A stretch of 64,000 nucleotides of DNA from Pseudoxanthomonas sp. PXM03 (GCF_014852005.1 NZ_JACVAU010000001.1:394001-458000), one strand, 5' to 3'. Shown: positions 41,561 through 50,940, counted from the first letter of the stretch. The notes: generated by a model not told the origin, from the letters alone. Translations and numbers: made by a program.

Positions 41561-42571
41561 ATGCGTAGTCGGATCGAAGACGTGGCCGCGGTGGCAGGCG
41601 TGTCCATGAAGACCGTGTCGCGCGTGCTCAACAACGAGCCGAACGTCCGCGAAGAAATGCGCCAGCGGGTCATGAAGGCGGTCGACCAGCTGCAGTACCG
41701 CCCCAACCTGTCGGCGCGCAGCCTGGCCGGGCAGCGTTCGTATGTCATCGCGCTGGTCTACAACAACCCGTCGCGGAACTACCTGATGGAGATCCAGAGC
41801 GGCATGCTGGATGCCTGTCGCGACAATCACTACAACCTGGTGCTGGCGCCCGTCGGTGCACCGAAGCAGCGCAAGGCCGACGACCTGAAGGTGGTGTTCG
41901 AGCACTTTGCGCCGGACGGCGTGGTGCTGATTCCTCCGCTGACGGACGACCCCGTGGTGCTGGAATTCCTCGAACAGCACGAGGTGCCGTTCGCGTGCAT
42001 CGCGCCCAAGCACCCGGACGATCGCATCGGCGTGATGATGGACGAGACCGCCGCCGTGCGCGAACTCATCGCAGGGCTGGTGGCACAGGGCCATCGCCGC
42101 ATCGGCCATATCAAAGGCCCGCCTGCGCATGGCGCCTGCCAGTGGCGTTACAAGGGTTACAAGGACGCGTTGCGTGCGTCGGGCCTGGAGTACGACGCGG
42201 ATCTGGTGGTGCAGGGTGCCTTCTCGTTCGAGTCCGGCATCGAGGCCGGCAATCGGCTGCTCGACCTGCGCCGGCCACCGACCGCCATCTTCGCGGCCAA
42301 CGACGACATGGCCGCCGGCGTCATCCGTGCGGCCTGCGAGCGCGGGCTGGCGGTACCGCGCGACATCTCGGTGTGCGGCTTCGATGACACGCCCATCGCG
42401 CGCCACATCTATCCTGCGCTGACGACGGTGCGTCAGCCCACGTCGGAAATGGGCAGGCTGGCCACGCTGCAGCTGTTGGCGCGCATCCGCACGGCGGACG
42501 CGGGGAGCATGGTGCACGTCGAACATGAAGTGCTGTTCCGCGAATCGACACAGCCACCCGCGCGCCGCTGA
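41561..42571 (+). CDS. LacI-family repressor of the GH30/TonB receptor locus
   Basis: A 336-residue regulator. The HTH is right at the N-terminus (IEDVAAVAGVSMKTVSRVLN), then the hinge YRPNLSARSLAGQRS and a sugar-binding core (FAANDDMAAG, CGFDDTPIA). The ATG at 41561 has AGGAG seven bases upstream. It lies between the divergent GH30 operon and the TonB receptor gene, both of which have the operator TGACARCGCTGTCA at their promoters. It probably senses a beta-glucoside-type sugar produced by the GH30 enzyme (inference). Confidence 0.94.
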   Translation: MRSRIEDVAAVAGVSMKTVSRVLNNEPNVREEMRQRVMKAVDQLQYRPNLSARSLAGQRSYVIALVYNNPSRNYLMEIQSGMLDACRDNHYNLVLAPVGAPKQRKADDLKVVFEHFAPDGVVLIPPLTDDPVVLEFLEQHEVPFACIAPKHPDDRIGVMMDETAAVRELIAGLVAQGHRRIGHIKGPPAHGACQWRYKGYKDALRASGLEYDADLVVQGAFSFESGIEAGNRLLDLRRPPTAIFAANDDMAAGVIRAACERGLAVPRDISVCGFDDTPIARHIYPALTTVRQPTSEMGRLATLQLLARIRTADAGSMVHVEHEVLFRESTQPPARR

Positions 42572-42923
42572 AGCGGGCGAGTTCCTCATTTGCATCGGCC
42601 CTGGATTCCAGTGGCGCTACGCGCGTCCGGAAGGATGGATGCCGCGCGCGCATTCCATACCAATAGAAAACCTTCCGTGTGGTTGCGCAGGAATTTTTTT
42701 CAGTTTCCTTGCGGCGACCCGCAGGAAAGAAAACGGTTTCAGCTGCGACGCAGCATGAAGAATAGTGCTTGAAACAAGCCTTTTTCTTCAAATCAATCGT
42801 GGAATCACAGAAAGTTGACAACGCTGTCAATCGCGCGTCCAATTCGGCCCAGCGTGAAAGGGGACAGGGGCCTCGAGCACACACACCAACGCCATTCGTG
42901 AATTTCCGGAGAGGGGAAAGTCC
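42572..42923 (+). other. AT-richer leader region of the TonB receptor gene
   Basis: 352 bp without a gene and visibly richer in A/T than its surroundings. It includes a run of seven T (42694-42700), an imperfect hairpin TTTCCTTGCGG/CCCGCAGGAAA (42703-42728), and the operator/promoter at 42815-42843. The T-run may serve to terminate the lacI transcript, but its stem is weak. Confidence 0.5.
42815..42843 (+). promoter_or_regulatory. TonB receptor promoter with LacI-type operator
   Basis: The palindrome TTGACAACGCTGTCAA (42815-42830) contains a consensus -35 TTGACA; 17 bases later TCCAAT (42838-42843) fits a -10 at four of six positions. The 14-bp core differs from the GH30 operator at one central base only. 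Confidence 0.78.
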
Positions 42924-45900
42924 ATGAAGCAAGTGCAATCCGTTCCAAGGAAGCGGGTGCTTACATCCGCATTGTTGCTCGCACTCGCAGGACCCGCATG
43001 GGCCCAGCAGGTCGAGCCCCAGGGCAATGCCGATCCGGCGCCCTCAACCACCGGTGAGGTGGATCCCGCCACGCTGGACACTGTCGTGGTCAAGGGCATC
43101 CGCGCGAGCCTGGAATCGTCGATGAACCTCAAGCGCGATGCGCAGGGCGTCGTCGATGGCATCGTCGCCGAGGACATCGGCAAGTTCCCCGATACCAACC
43201 TGGCCGAATCGCTCCAGCGCATCAGCGGTGTGTCGATCGATCGCACACCGAGTGGTGAAGGCTCGAAGGTCACGGTGCGCGGCATCGGCCCCGATCACAA
43301 CCTGGTGCTCCTCAACGGTCGCCAGATGCCCGGCGCGCTGTTGAATGGTTTCTCCGCTTCCAACTCGCGTGCGTTCGATTTCGCCAACCTAGCGTCGGAA
43401 GCCGTGTCGGCCATCGAGGTCTACAAGACCGGCTTGGCGTCCAACCCGACCGGCGGCATCGGCGCGACGATCAACATCAAGACGGCACGGCCGCTGGAAA
43501 GCGCGCCACTCCTCAACCTGGGCGTCAAGACCGTCCACGACACGTCCAACGGCAACCTGCCCAAGATCATGCAGGGCGATGACTGGACCGGTGAGATGTC
43601 GGGCATCTTCAGCCAGACCTTCGCCGATGGAAAGTTCGGTATCGCCGTCAACGGCAGCTACCAGGAACGCGACAGCGGTTTCAGCCAGGTCGGCGTGACC
43701 GCCGGCTGGCGTACCCATTTCGGTGGCGAAGGCGGCTGGGGTGCGATCGCACCCGGCACGCCGGGCAACGACAACCTGCCGGGCCCGACCGATCTGTACT
43801 CGGTGCCGCAGAACCTCAACTACAGCGTCAACGGCATCCAGCGCCAACGGACCAATGGCCAGGTGACGCTGCAGTGGGCGCCCTCCGATCGCGTCACCAC
43901 GACGCTGGACTACACGTACTCCGAGAACAAGATCCAGCAGCGCCGCAACGAAATGTCGGTGTGGTTCAACTTCGTCGGCGTGGAAAGTGCGTGGACCGAT
44001 GGTCCCGCCGCCGGGCCCATCTTCTACCGCGAACTCATCCCGTGCACCGGCACGCAGAACCCGAACGGCACTTACGAGGGCTGCAGCGACCTGGCGATGG
44101 CCGGTGGCATCAGCGCGACGAAAGCCGAGAACGAGTCGGTCGGCTTCAATGTCGAATGGGAAGTCTCGGACGCATTGGACCTGGCGTTCGACTACCACCG
44201 CTCGACCGCCGAGCTGTCGCCGGACAGCGAGTGGGGTTCGCAGGGCAACATCGGTACCGCCGCGTGGATCCGTGGCGACACCACGGTGTATTTCGATGGC
44301 GAGCTGCCGATCCTCAACTACACGCTGGCGCCGGGCGTCACGGGTGTCGACCCGTCACAGGCGCGTGCGACCGGGCGGCAGTTCGTCAATGGCTATTCGC
44401 GCGGTGAAGTCGATCAGGGCCAGTTGAGCGGTACCTTCAAGTTCGGCGACTACTCCGACCTCAAATTCGGCGTGGCCAACACGGAGGTCAAGAACCGCAC
44501 TGCATGGGGCATCAACGAAGCCGCCGACTGGGGTGGCATCGGGCTCGCGTCCGACTTCGACGACAGCCTGTGGCAGATCGACGACATGGCGCGGTATTTC
44601 GACGCGTTCCCGGGCCACAACGATCCGCGCTTCAGCAGCCAGTTCCTGGTGTTCGACTACGAGCGCATGCGCCAGGCCGTGGGTAACTTCACCGGCCGGC
44701 CGGACCTGGCCCGCCGCCCGGATAACTACAACCGCGCCGACCTTCGGACCACCGAGAAGACCCGCAGCGCCTACCTGCAGTACAGCACCAGCTGGGAAAC
44801 GCGGATCCCGGTCAACCTGGCCGTAGGCGTGCGTTACGAAAAGACCGAGATCGAATCCGCGGCCCAGGTCGATACCCCGGTGCTCGTGCGTTGGGTGGCG
44901 GACAACGAGTTCTTCACCGACATGGGCGACAAGACGTTCACCACCATGACCGGTGAGTACGACTACTTCCTGCCGAGCATCGATACCAGCTTCGAGATCA
45001 CCGAGAACATGGTGTTGCGCGCCAGCTATGGCCACTCGCTCGGTCGCCCCGGCTGGCAGGACATCCAGGGCGGGCAGACGGTCAGCCCGCTGCTGCGCGT
45101 CAATGGAGGCAGTGGCAATTCGGGCAACCCGAACCTGAAGCCGCTGTTGTCCAAGAACATCGACCTGTCGTACGAGTGGTACTACGCCGACGCCAGCTAT
45201 TTCTCGGTCGGCTACTACCGCAAGAACATCTCCAACTACATCGACAGTGGCGCCGGTTCGTTCCAGGACACGCTGTTCAGCCTGCCCACGCCGGTGGGGG
45301 GTGCGTACTGGAATGCGGCCATCGCCGGCGGTTGCGGCAGCGCCGACGTGGGGTGCATCCGCCAGTTCATCTTCGACAACTTCGATGGCCAGCCGGGCGT
45401 GGACAGCACCGCAGGATCCAACGGCGAGATCACCGGCATCGCCGGGGATCCGTTGACGGTGTACAACGTCACCATTCCGGGCAATGCGGGTTCGCACAAG
45501 CTCAACGGCTTCGAGCTTGCCGTGCAGCACATGTTCGGGGACAGCGGCTTCGGTGTGGCGGCCAACTACACCATCGTCGACAGCGACAGCCTGTCCTACG
45601 ACAACAACGCCAAGGGCCCGCAGCAGGTGCTGATCGGCCTGAGCGACTCGGCCAACCTGGTGGGCTTCTACGACAAGGGCCCGTGGCAGGTGCGACTGGC
45701 GTACAACTGGCGCGACAAGTTCCTCAACGGCCAGTACGACGGCGATGCGGCCGACCCTGCGAAGAACAACCCGGTGTACGTGGAAGAATACGGCCAGTGG
45801 GACCTGAGCGTGGGTTACAAGTTCAGCGACCGCTTCACGGTCCAGTTCGAGGGTGTCAACCTCACGGATGAGACCGCGCGGCTCAGCGAGCGCAACAAGA

Positions 45901-45968
45901 ACACCCTGTTCTACGGCACGCAGACCGGCCCGCGCTACATGCTCGGCTTCCGTTACAACTTCCGCTGA
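42924..45968 (+). CDS. TonB-dependent receptor, large sugar-type (Xanthomonas/Caulobacter class)
   Basis: A 1014-residue outer-membrane receptor with a signal peptide ending PAWAQ. The TonB-box-like LDTVVVKGIRASLESSMNLK and the plug hallmarks (VVDGIVAEDIGKFPDTNLAE, LQRISGVSIDR, VTVRGIGPDHNLVLLNGRQM) define the class involved in carbohydrate uptake. The barrel ends GFRYNFR; the usual final Phe is followed by one Arg. The start has the ribosome site GAGAGGGGAAAG. It is the target of the LacI operator at 42815-42830 and leads into the halogenase/SapC/cupin genes. The substrate is most likely an oligosaccharide processed by the GH30 enzyme. Confidence 0.95.
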   Translation: MKQVQSVPRKRVLTSALLLALAGPAWAQQVEPQGNADPAPSTTGEVDPATLDTVVVKGIRASLESSMNLKRDAQGVVDGIVAEDIGKFPDTNLAESLQRISGVSIDRTPSGEGSKVTVRGIGPDHNLVLLNGRQMPGALLNGFSASNSRAFDFANLASEAVSAIEVYKTGLASNPTGGIGATINIKTARPLESAPLLNLGVKTVHDTSNGNLPKIMQGDDWTGEMSGIFSQTFADGKFGIAVNGSYQERDSGFSQVGVTAGWRTHFGGEGGWGAIAPGTPGNDNLPGPTDLYSVPQNLNYSVNGIQRQRTNGQVTLQWAPSDRVTTTLDYTYSENKIQQRRNEMSVWFNFVGVESAWTDGPAAGPIFYRELIPCTGTQNPNGTYEGCSDLAMAGGISATKAENESVGFNVEWEVSDALDLAFDYHRSTAELSPDSEWGSQGNIGTAAWIRGDTTVYFDGELPILNYTLAPGVTGVDPSQARATGRQFVNGYSRGEVDQGQLSGTFKFGDYSDLKFGVANTEVKNRTAWGINEAADWGGIGLASDFDDSLWQIDDMARYFDAFPGHNDPRFSSQFLVFDYERMRQAVGNFTGRPDLARRPDNYNRADLRTTEKTRSAYLQYSTSWETRIPVNLAVGVRYEKTEIESAAQVDTPVLVRWVADNEFFTDMGDKTFTTMTGEYDYFLPSIDTSFEITENMVLRASYGHSLGRPGWQDIQGGQTVSPLLRVNGGSGNSGNPNLKPLLSKNIDLSYEWYYADASYFSVGYYRKNISNYIDSGAGSFQDTLFSLPTPVGGAYWNAAIAGGCGSADVGCIRQFIFDNFDGQPGVDSTAGSNGEITGIAGDPLTVYNVTIPGNAGSHKLNGFELAVQHMFGDSGFGVAANYTIVDSDSLSYDNNAKGPQQVLIGLSDSANLVGFYDKGPWQVRLAYNWRDKFLNGQYDGDAADPAKNNPVYVEEYGQWDLSVGYKFSDRFTVQFEGVNLTDETARLSERNKNTLFYGTQTGPRYMLGFRYNFR

Positions 45969-45984
45969 CGTTCGACGACATGCC

Positions 45985-46003
45985 CGGGTCCGGCACGGAC
46001 CCG
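45985..46003 (+). terminator. Hairpin 1 after TonB receptor gene
   Basis: CGGGTCCG-GCA-CGGACCCG, a perfect 8-bp stem, 16 bases after the receptor stop. It lacks a U-tract, so it is more likely a 3'-end stabiliser than a terminator by itself. Confidence 0.5.
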
Positions 46004-46016
46004 TGCAGCATCGCCC

Positions 46017-46045
46017 AAGCCGCTGGTTTCCAGCGGCTTTGGTTT
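46017..46045 (+). terminator. Hairpin 2 after TonB receptor gene, terminator-like
   Basis: A perfect 10-bp stem AAGCCGCTGG-TTT-CCAGCGGCTT followed by TGGTTTT. It lies 53 bases before the halogenase start, so it should reduce transcription into the downstream genes rather than mark the end of the locus. Confidence 0.75.
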
Positions 46046-46097
46046 TCGGGGCGGACCCGCAAGTCCCGCCAGGCGACTGCCAAGACGAGGTAGCGGC

Positions 46098-47651
46098 GTG
46101 AATTCTCCTGTCAGACATGTAGTCATTCTCGGAGGCGGCTCAGCCGGCTGGCTTACGGCCGCCGTGCTGGCGGCCGAGCACCAGACCGCGTTGCAAACCG
46201 GATTGCGGGTGACCTTGATCGAATCGCCGGACGTGGCGACGGTAGGCGTGGGCGAAGGCACATGGCCGACGATGCGCGACACCTTGCGCAGGACCGGCGT
46301 CAGCGAGACCGATTTCATCCGCGAGTGCGATGCGGCATTCAAGCAGGGCTCGAAGTTCGTCCGTTGGCGCGAAGAGGTCGACGGCGACTACTACCACCAT
46401 CCCTTCGTGTTGCCCCCGGGTTTCCTGGAGACCCACCTGGCCGCCGGCTGGATGGCGCACCGCGACGTGCCCTTCAGCATGTTGACGTGCTTCCAGGCGC
46501 ACCTGTGCGAGGCGGGCAAATCGCCCAAGCAGTTCGCCACCCCGGAATGGGCGTCCGTGGCCAACTATGCCTATCACCTGGATGCTGCGAAGCTCGGCGT
46601 GTTCATGCGCCGGCATTGCGTCGAGAAGCTCGGCGTGCGCCACGTGGCAGACCACATGGTCGAGGTGGTGGCGCACGAGAACGGCGACATCGCCGCGCTG
46701 CGGACGCGCGAACACGGCGTGATAGAAGGCGACCTGTTCGTGGACTGCAGCGGCATGCGCGCGCTGCTGATCGGCCAGCACTACGGCGTCGAGATCGAAT
46801 CGCAGAAGAATGTGTTGTTCAACGACCGCGCGATCGCCACGCGGGTGCCCTATGCGGACCCCGGTATCGAGATCGCCTGCCAGACCATCTCGACGGCGCA
46901 GGAAGCGGGCTGGATCTGGGACATCGGGTTGCAGAGCCGTCGCGGCATCGGCCACGTGTACTCCAGCACGCATACCACCGACGATGCCGCCGAGGCGGCA
47001 CTGCGCCGCTACATCGTGGCAACTGGGGGGCGTGAGCAGGACATCGACACGTTGCCGAAGATCGTGATCCGCCCTGGTTTCAGGCGGGGCGCCTGGCACC
47101 GGAACTGCGTGGCCATCGGATTGTCGAGTGGCTTCATGGAGCCGCTCGAGGCTTCTTCGCTGGTCATGGTGGAGCTTGCCGCGGGCATGCTCGCAGACCA
47201 GATGCCCGCGACGCGCACCGCCGTGGATATTGTCGCCAAGCGTTACAACGACACCTTCGGCTACCGCTGGGATCGCATCGTCGACTTCCTCAAGTTGCAC
47301 TACGTGCTGAGCAGGCGGGAAGACAGCGCGTACTGGCACGACAACCGCCGGCCTGAAACCATTCCGGACCGCCTGCTCGACCTGCTTGAGTTTTGGCGTC
47401 ACCAGCCGCCTTCCCGGTACGACCTCAGCCGGGTCGAGGAAGTGTTTCCCTCGGCGAGCTACCAGTTCATCCTCTACGGCATGGGATTCATGCCCGATGT
47501 GCGGCCGACCACGCGACGGATGGATGATGTCCGTCGCGCCGAAGCGTATTTCCACGAGTCCGCGGATATCGCGAGGAAGATGCTGTCGGCATTGCCTGGG
47601 CATCGCGAGATGCTCGATCATGTGATGACGCGCGGAATGCCGCGCATCTAG
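46098..47651 (+). CDS. FAD-dependent tryptophan-halogenase-family protein 1
   Basis: A 517-residue flavoprotein. The nucleotide-binding motif GGGSAGWLTAA, the second flavin motif VATVGVGEGTWPTMRDTLR and a lysine equivalent to the PrnA catalytic Lys (AAFKQGSKFVRW) are present, as is GFMEPLEASSL. The family motif WxWxIP reads WIWDIG here, so the Pro is missing; this hints at a changed activity or a non-halogenase role. GTG start at 46098. Proteins of this family next to sugar-type TonB receptors are common in Xanthomonadaceae and Caulobacter; their real substrate is unknown. First of four closely spaced genes. Confidence 0.88.
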   Translation: MNSPVRHVVILGGGSAGWLTAAVLAAEHQTALQTGLRVTLIESPDVATVGVGEGTWPTMRDTLRRTGVSETDFIRECDAAFKQGSKFVRWREEVDGDYYHHPFVLPPGFLETHLAAGWMAHRDVPFSMLTCFQAHLCEAGKSPKQFATPEWASVANYAYHLDAAKLGVFMRRHCVEKLGVRHVADHMVEVVAHENGDIAALRTREHGVIEGDLFVDCSGMRALLIGQHYGVEIESQKNVLFNDRAIATRVPYADPGIEIACQTISTAQEAGWIWDIGLQSRRGIGHVYSSTHTTDDAAEAALRRYIVATGGREQDIDTLPKIVIRPGFRRGAWHRNCVAIGLSSGFMEPLEASSLVMVELAAGMLADQMPATRTAVDIVAKRYNDTFGYRWDRIVDFLKLHYVLSRREDSAYWHDNRRPETIPDRLLDLLEFWRHQPPSRYDLSRVEEVFPSASYQFILYGMGFMPDVRPTTRRMDDVRRAEAYFHESADIARKMLSALPGHREMLDHVMTRGMPRI

Positions 47652-47662
47652 GACGACCCACG

Positions 47663-48370
47663 ATGCCCCGACACGCCCAGGTCAACAACATCGACCACAA
47701 GGACTTGCGAATCGATACGCGTCGCGGCGCCCGGCTGGGCGACGATGTCGGTTTTGCGGCCACGTTTCCCGCCGAGTTCCGCAACCTGCAGGCGTACTAT
47801 CCCATCGTCTTCCGCAAGGATGCAGTAGGCGCGTTGTCGCCGGTTGCCCTGCTTGGGTTCGAGGAAGGACGGAACCTGTTCCTCGATGGCGATCGCTGGG
47901 ATGCGCACTACCTGCCGTTGGCCATCGAGCGGCATCCGTTCCTGATCGGGCGAGCTGGGGACGAGATGACGGTGCACATCGACCTCGACCATCCCAGGGT
48001 AGCGGGTGACACGGGCGAGCCGCTGTTCCGCGAGCACGGCGGCAACACCGATTACCTGGACCGGGTCGCGTCGGTGCTCCTCACCCTGCACAACGGCCTG
48101 GAGCGCGTGCCGGCTTTCGTCAACGCACTGCTTGCGCTCGACCTGCTGGAATCCTTCGCGCTCGACGTGGAACTGGACGATGGCTCGCTCAACCGGCTGG
48201 CGGGCTACTACACCATCAACGAGGACCGGCTCCGTGGCCTCGACCCCGCGGCGCTGGGCAAGCTGCATGCCGATGGCCACCTGGAGCCGATCTTCATGGC
48301 GGTGGCATCGATCTCGAACTTCCGTGCCCTGATCGACAGGATGAATCGGAGCCGTGCTGGCGGACGCTAA
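47663..48370 (+). CDS. SapC-family protein
   Basis: A 235-residue protein matching SapC-like proteins: an early FPAEFRNLQAYYPIVFRKD stretch, ALLGFEEGRNLFLDGDRWDA, PLAIERHPFLIG, and a late YTINEDRL segment. No signal peptide or membrane segment is present. SapC was first named for an S-layer-locus protein in Campylobacter, but in this order its homologues sit between tryptophan halogenase genes beside TonB receptors, with no established biochemical function. Its last 17 bases overlap the next gene. Confidence 0.88.
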   Translation: MPRHAQVNNIDHKDLRIDTRRGARLGDDVGFAATFPAEFRNLQAYYPIVFRKDAVGALSPVALLGFEEGRNLFLDGDRWDAHYLPLAIERHPFLIGRAGDEMTVHIDLDHPRVAGDTGEPLFREHGGNTDYLDRVASVLLTLHNGLERVPAFVNALLALDLLESFALDVELDDGSLNRLAGYYTINEDRLRGLDPAALGKLHADGHLEPIFMAVASISNFRALIDRMNRSRAGGR

Positions 48371-49373
48371 CCCCATCCGGGAGTGTCGCGGCGATGTGGG
48401 CGATGCGCTGTCCGGCGCATTGCCGGCATCGTCCGGACCGATCGTGCTGCGGGGCCTCGTCGCGCATTGGCCGGTGGTCGCGGCCGCGCGGGAGTCGATG
48501 CAGGCGGCGGTGGCGTACCTGCATGGCTTCGAGCGCGCCGATGCGCCGCCGGTCGTCGCCACGGTGGCGGCGCCCGAGGCCGCGGGCCGCGTCTTCTACA
48601 ACGATGACCTGAGCGGATTCAATTTCCGGCAGGAGCAGATTCCGTTGCGCACGGTGCTCGATACGCTGCTCAAGTACGCGGGGCACGCGTCGCCGCCGAT
48701 GATCTATGTCGCATCGACCACGCTCGACACGTGGTTGCCGGGCTTCCGTGACCACAACGACCTGTTCCTCGCAGGACGGGATCCTCTGGCCAGCATATGG
48801 ATCGGCAACCGCACCCGCATCGCCGCGCACCAGGACGTACCCGACAACATCGCGTGCGTGGTGGCGGGGCGTCGTCGCGTCACCCTGTTCCCGCCGGACC
48901 AGTTGCGCAACCTTTACATCGGCCCGCTGGATTTCACGCCTGCCGGGCAGGCCGTCAGCCTGGTCGATTTCGCAGCGCCGGACCTGGCGCGTTTCCCGCG
49001 CTTCGCCGAGGCGATGCGGCATGCACAGGTGGCCGAACTCGGGCCAGGCGATGCGGTCCTGATCCCCAGCATGTGGTGGCACCACATGGAGGGGCTCGAG
49101 CCGTTCAACGTGCTGGTCAACTACTGGTGGCGTGATGCGCCGGACTGGATGGACACGCCGATGAACGTACTGATGTATGCGCTGATGACGGTGCGCGACC
49201 TGCCGCCGCATGAGCGCGATGCCTGGAAGGACGTATTCCGCCACTACGTATTCGAGGCAGACGCGGAGACGTCCGCCCATGTCCCGGAGCCCGCCCGTCG
49301 CCTGCTCTCGCCGCTGGATGAAGGGCGGGCCCGCGACCTTCGTGCGCGCCTGCTCAAGCGCATCAACCGCTGA
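48354..49373 (+). CDS. Cupin-like (JmjC-fold) Fe/2-oxoglutarate-dependent oxygenase-type protein
   Basis: A 339-residue protein of the cupin_8/JmjC-like group. The iron facial triad is visible as HxD in RIAAHQDVPDN and a later His in MWWHHMEG. Also typical are WIGN, VAGRRRVTLFPPDQ and LYIGPLDF. It probably hydroxylates a small molecule or a protein. GTG start at 48354 inside the sapC gene (17-bp overlap), so translation is coupled. In this operon it may act with the flanking FAD-dependent enzymes on a common substrate. Confidence 0.88.
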   Translation: MLADANPIRECRGDVGDALSGALPASSGPIVLRGLVAHWPVVAAARESMQAAVAYLHGFERADAPPVVATVAAPEAAGRVFYNDDLSGFNFRQEQIPLRTVLDTLLKYAGHASPPMIYVASTTLDTWLPGFRDHNDLFLAGRDPLASIWIGNRTRIAAHQDVPDNIACVVAGRRRVTLFPPDQLRNLYIGPLDFTPAGQAVSLVDFAAPDLARFPRFAEAMRHAQVAELGPGDAVLIPSMWWHHMEGLEPFNVLVNYWWRDAPDWMDTPMNVLMYALMTVRDLPPHERDAWKDVFRHYVFEADAETSAHVPEPARRLLSPLDEGRARDLRARLLKRINR

Positions 49374-49396
49374 ACAAGACACCAAGGAACCTGTCC

Positions 49397-50905
49397 GTGA
49401 GCAACCCTACCAGCGACATCCGCAGCCGGCCCGTGAAGCGCGTGGTCATCGCCGGCGGCGGCACGGCCGGCTGGATGGCGGCCGCAGCGATTTCCCGCGT
49501 CCTCGGTGGGACGTTGGACATCACGCTGGTGGAATCGGAGGAAATCGGCACGGTGGGCGTTGGCGAAGCCACCATCCCCACGCTGCTGAGCTTCCACCGC
49601 ATGATCGACATCAATGAGCAGGAGTACATGGCCGCGGTGCAGGGCACCGTCAAGCTGGGTATTTCGTTCGAGCATTGGCTGGAGGTCGGGCATCGCTACA
49701 TCCATTCCTTCGGATTCAGCGGAAAGGATCGGGCATCCACAGGGTTCCAGCACTTCTGGCTGCGCGGGCGCAAGGAAGGGATGGCCAGCGGCTACGAGGA
49801 TTACTGCCTCGAACTGAAGGCGGCGATGGGGGACCGCTTCGCGCATCTGCCCAATGGCGGCATCCACTACGCCTACCACATGGATGCCAGCCTCTACGCG
49901 AAGTTCCTTCGGCAGTTCAGCGAACGCCACGGCGCCAAGCGCGTGGAGGGCAAGATCGCCGAGGTGCTGACGGATGCGGAGTCGGGCTTTGTCACCGCGC
50001 TGAAGATGGAGAACGGAGACGCCATCGAGGGCGACTTCTTCATCGACTGCACCGGATTCCGCGCGCTGCTGATCGGCAAGACGCTGGGCGTGGGCTTCAC
50101 CGATTGGTCGCACTGGCTGTTCAACGACAGCGCACTGGCCACCCAGACCACCGCGGTGCGCGACGCGGTGCCCTATACCCGCGCCATCGCCGGCAAGTCG
50201 GGCTGGCAATGGCGCATCCCGTTGCAGCACCGGGTCGGCAACGGCATCGTGTATTCCAGCCGCCACATGAGCGACGACGAGGCGCGCGAGGAGTTTCTCG
50301 GCAGCGTCGAAGGCGAAGTCATCAAGCAGCCGTGGCCGATCCGGTTCAAGCCTGGCCAGCGCCAGCAGTGCTGGGCGAAGAACTGCGTGGCGCTGGGCCT
50401 GGCCGGCAGCTTCATCGAGCCGCTGGAGTCGACCACCATCCACCTGATCCAGCGCGGCATCGTGCACTTGCTGCAGAACTTCCCGCAGGTGGTCACCCAG
50501 CCGGCGATCGACGAGTACAACGCGAGGCTGGACGAAGAGTTGCAGCACGTGCGCGACTTCGTGGTGATGCACTACCACCTCAGCGATCGCCGCGACTCGC
50601 CCTACTGGCGCGAGATCGCGGAGATGGAGATCCCGTCCACCCTGCGCCATCGCATCGAGCTGTTCCGCGAGACCGGTACGGTGTTCCACGTGCCCGGCGA
50701 ATTGTTCGGCGAGAACTCCTGGATCCAGGTGATGATGGGGCAGGGCATCGTGCCGAAACGCTATCACCCGACGGCGGACGTACTGTCGCCGGCCGACTTG
50801 CAGCGTTTCCTCGACGGCATCCGCACCAGCGTGCTGGGCAACGTACAGCGGATGCCGGCGCACATGGACTACCTGCGCAGCTACTGTCCCGCGCCCCGGC
50901 CCTGA
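49397..50905 (+). CDS. FAD-dependent tryptophan-halogenase-family protein 2
   Basis: A 502-residue flavoprotein with all halogenase hallmarks: GGGTAGWMAAA, VGVGEATIPTLLSFHR, the catalytic Lys in GTVKLGISFEHW, an intact WxWxIP motif as WQWRIP, and SFIEPLEST. GTG start at 49397 with AAGGAA upstream. It is only distantly similar to protein 1 of the same operon and, unlike it, keeps the motif that prevents monooxygenation. Substrate unknown; free tryptophan is not guaranteed. Confidence 0.92.
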   Translation: MSNPTSDIRSRPVKRVVIAGGGTAGWMAAAAISRVLGGTLDITLVESEEIGTVGVGEATIPTLLSFHRMIDINEQEYMAAVQGTVKLGISFEHWLEVGHRYIHSFGFSGKDRASTGFQHFWLRGRKEGMASGYEDYCLELKAAMGDRFAHLPNGGIHYAYHMDASLYAKFLRQFSERHGAKRVEGKIAEVLTDAESGFVTALKMENGDAIEGDFFIDCTGFRALLIGKTLGVGFTDWSHWLFNDSALATQTTAVRDAVPYTRAIAGKSGWQWRIPLQHRVGNGIVYSSRHMSDDEAREEFLGSVEGEVIKQPWPIRFKPGQRQQCWAKNCVALGLAGSFIEPLESTTIHLIQRGIVHLLQNFPQVVTQPAIDEYNARLDEELQHVRDFVVMHYHLSDRRDSPYWREIAEMEIPSTLRHRIELFRETGTVFHVPGELFGENSWIQVMMGQGIVPKRYHPTADVLSPADLQRFLDGIRTSVLGNVQRMPAHMDYLRSYCPAPRP

Positions 50906-50940
50906 TTCATGCGTCCGTGCGCATGCCCTATGCTTTGGGC

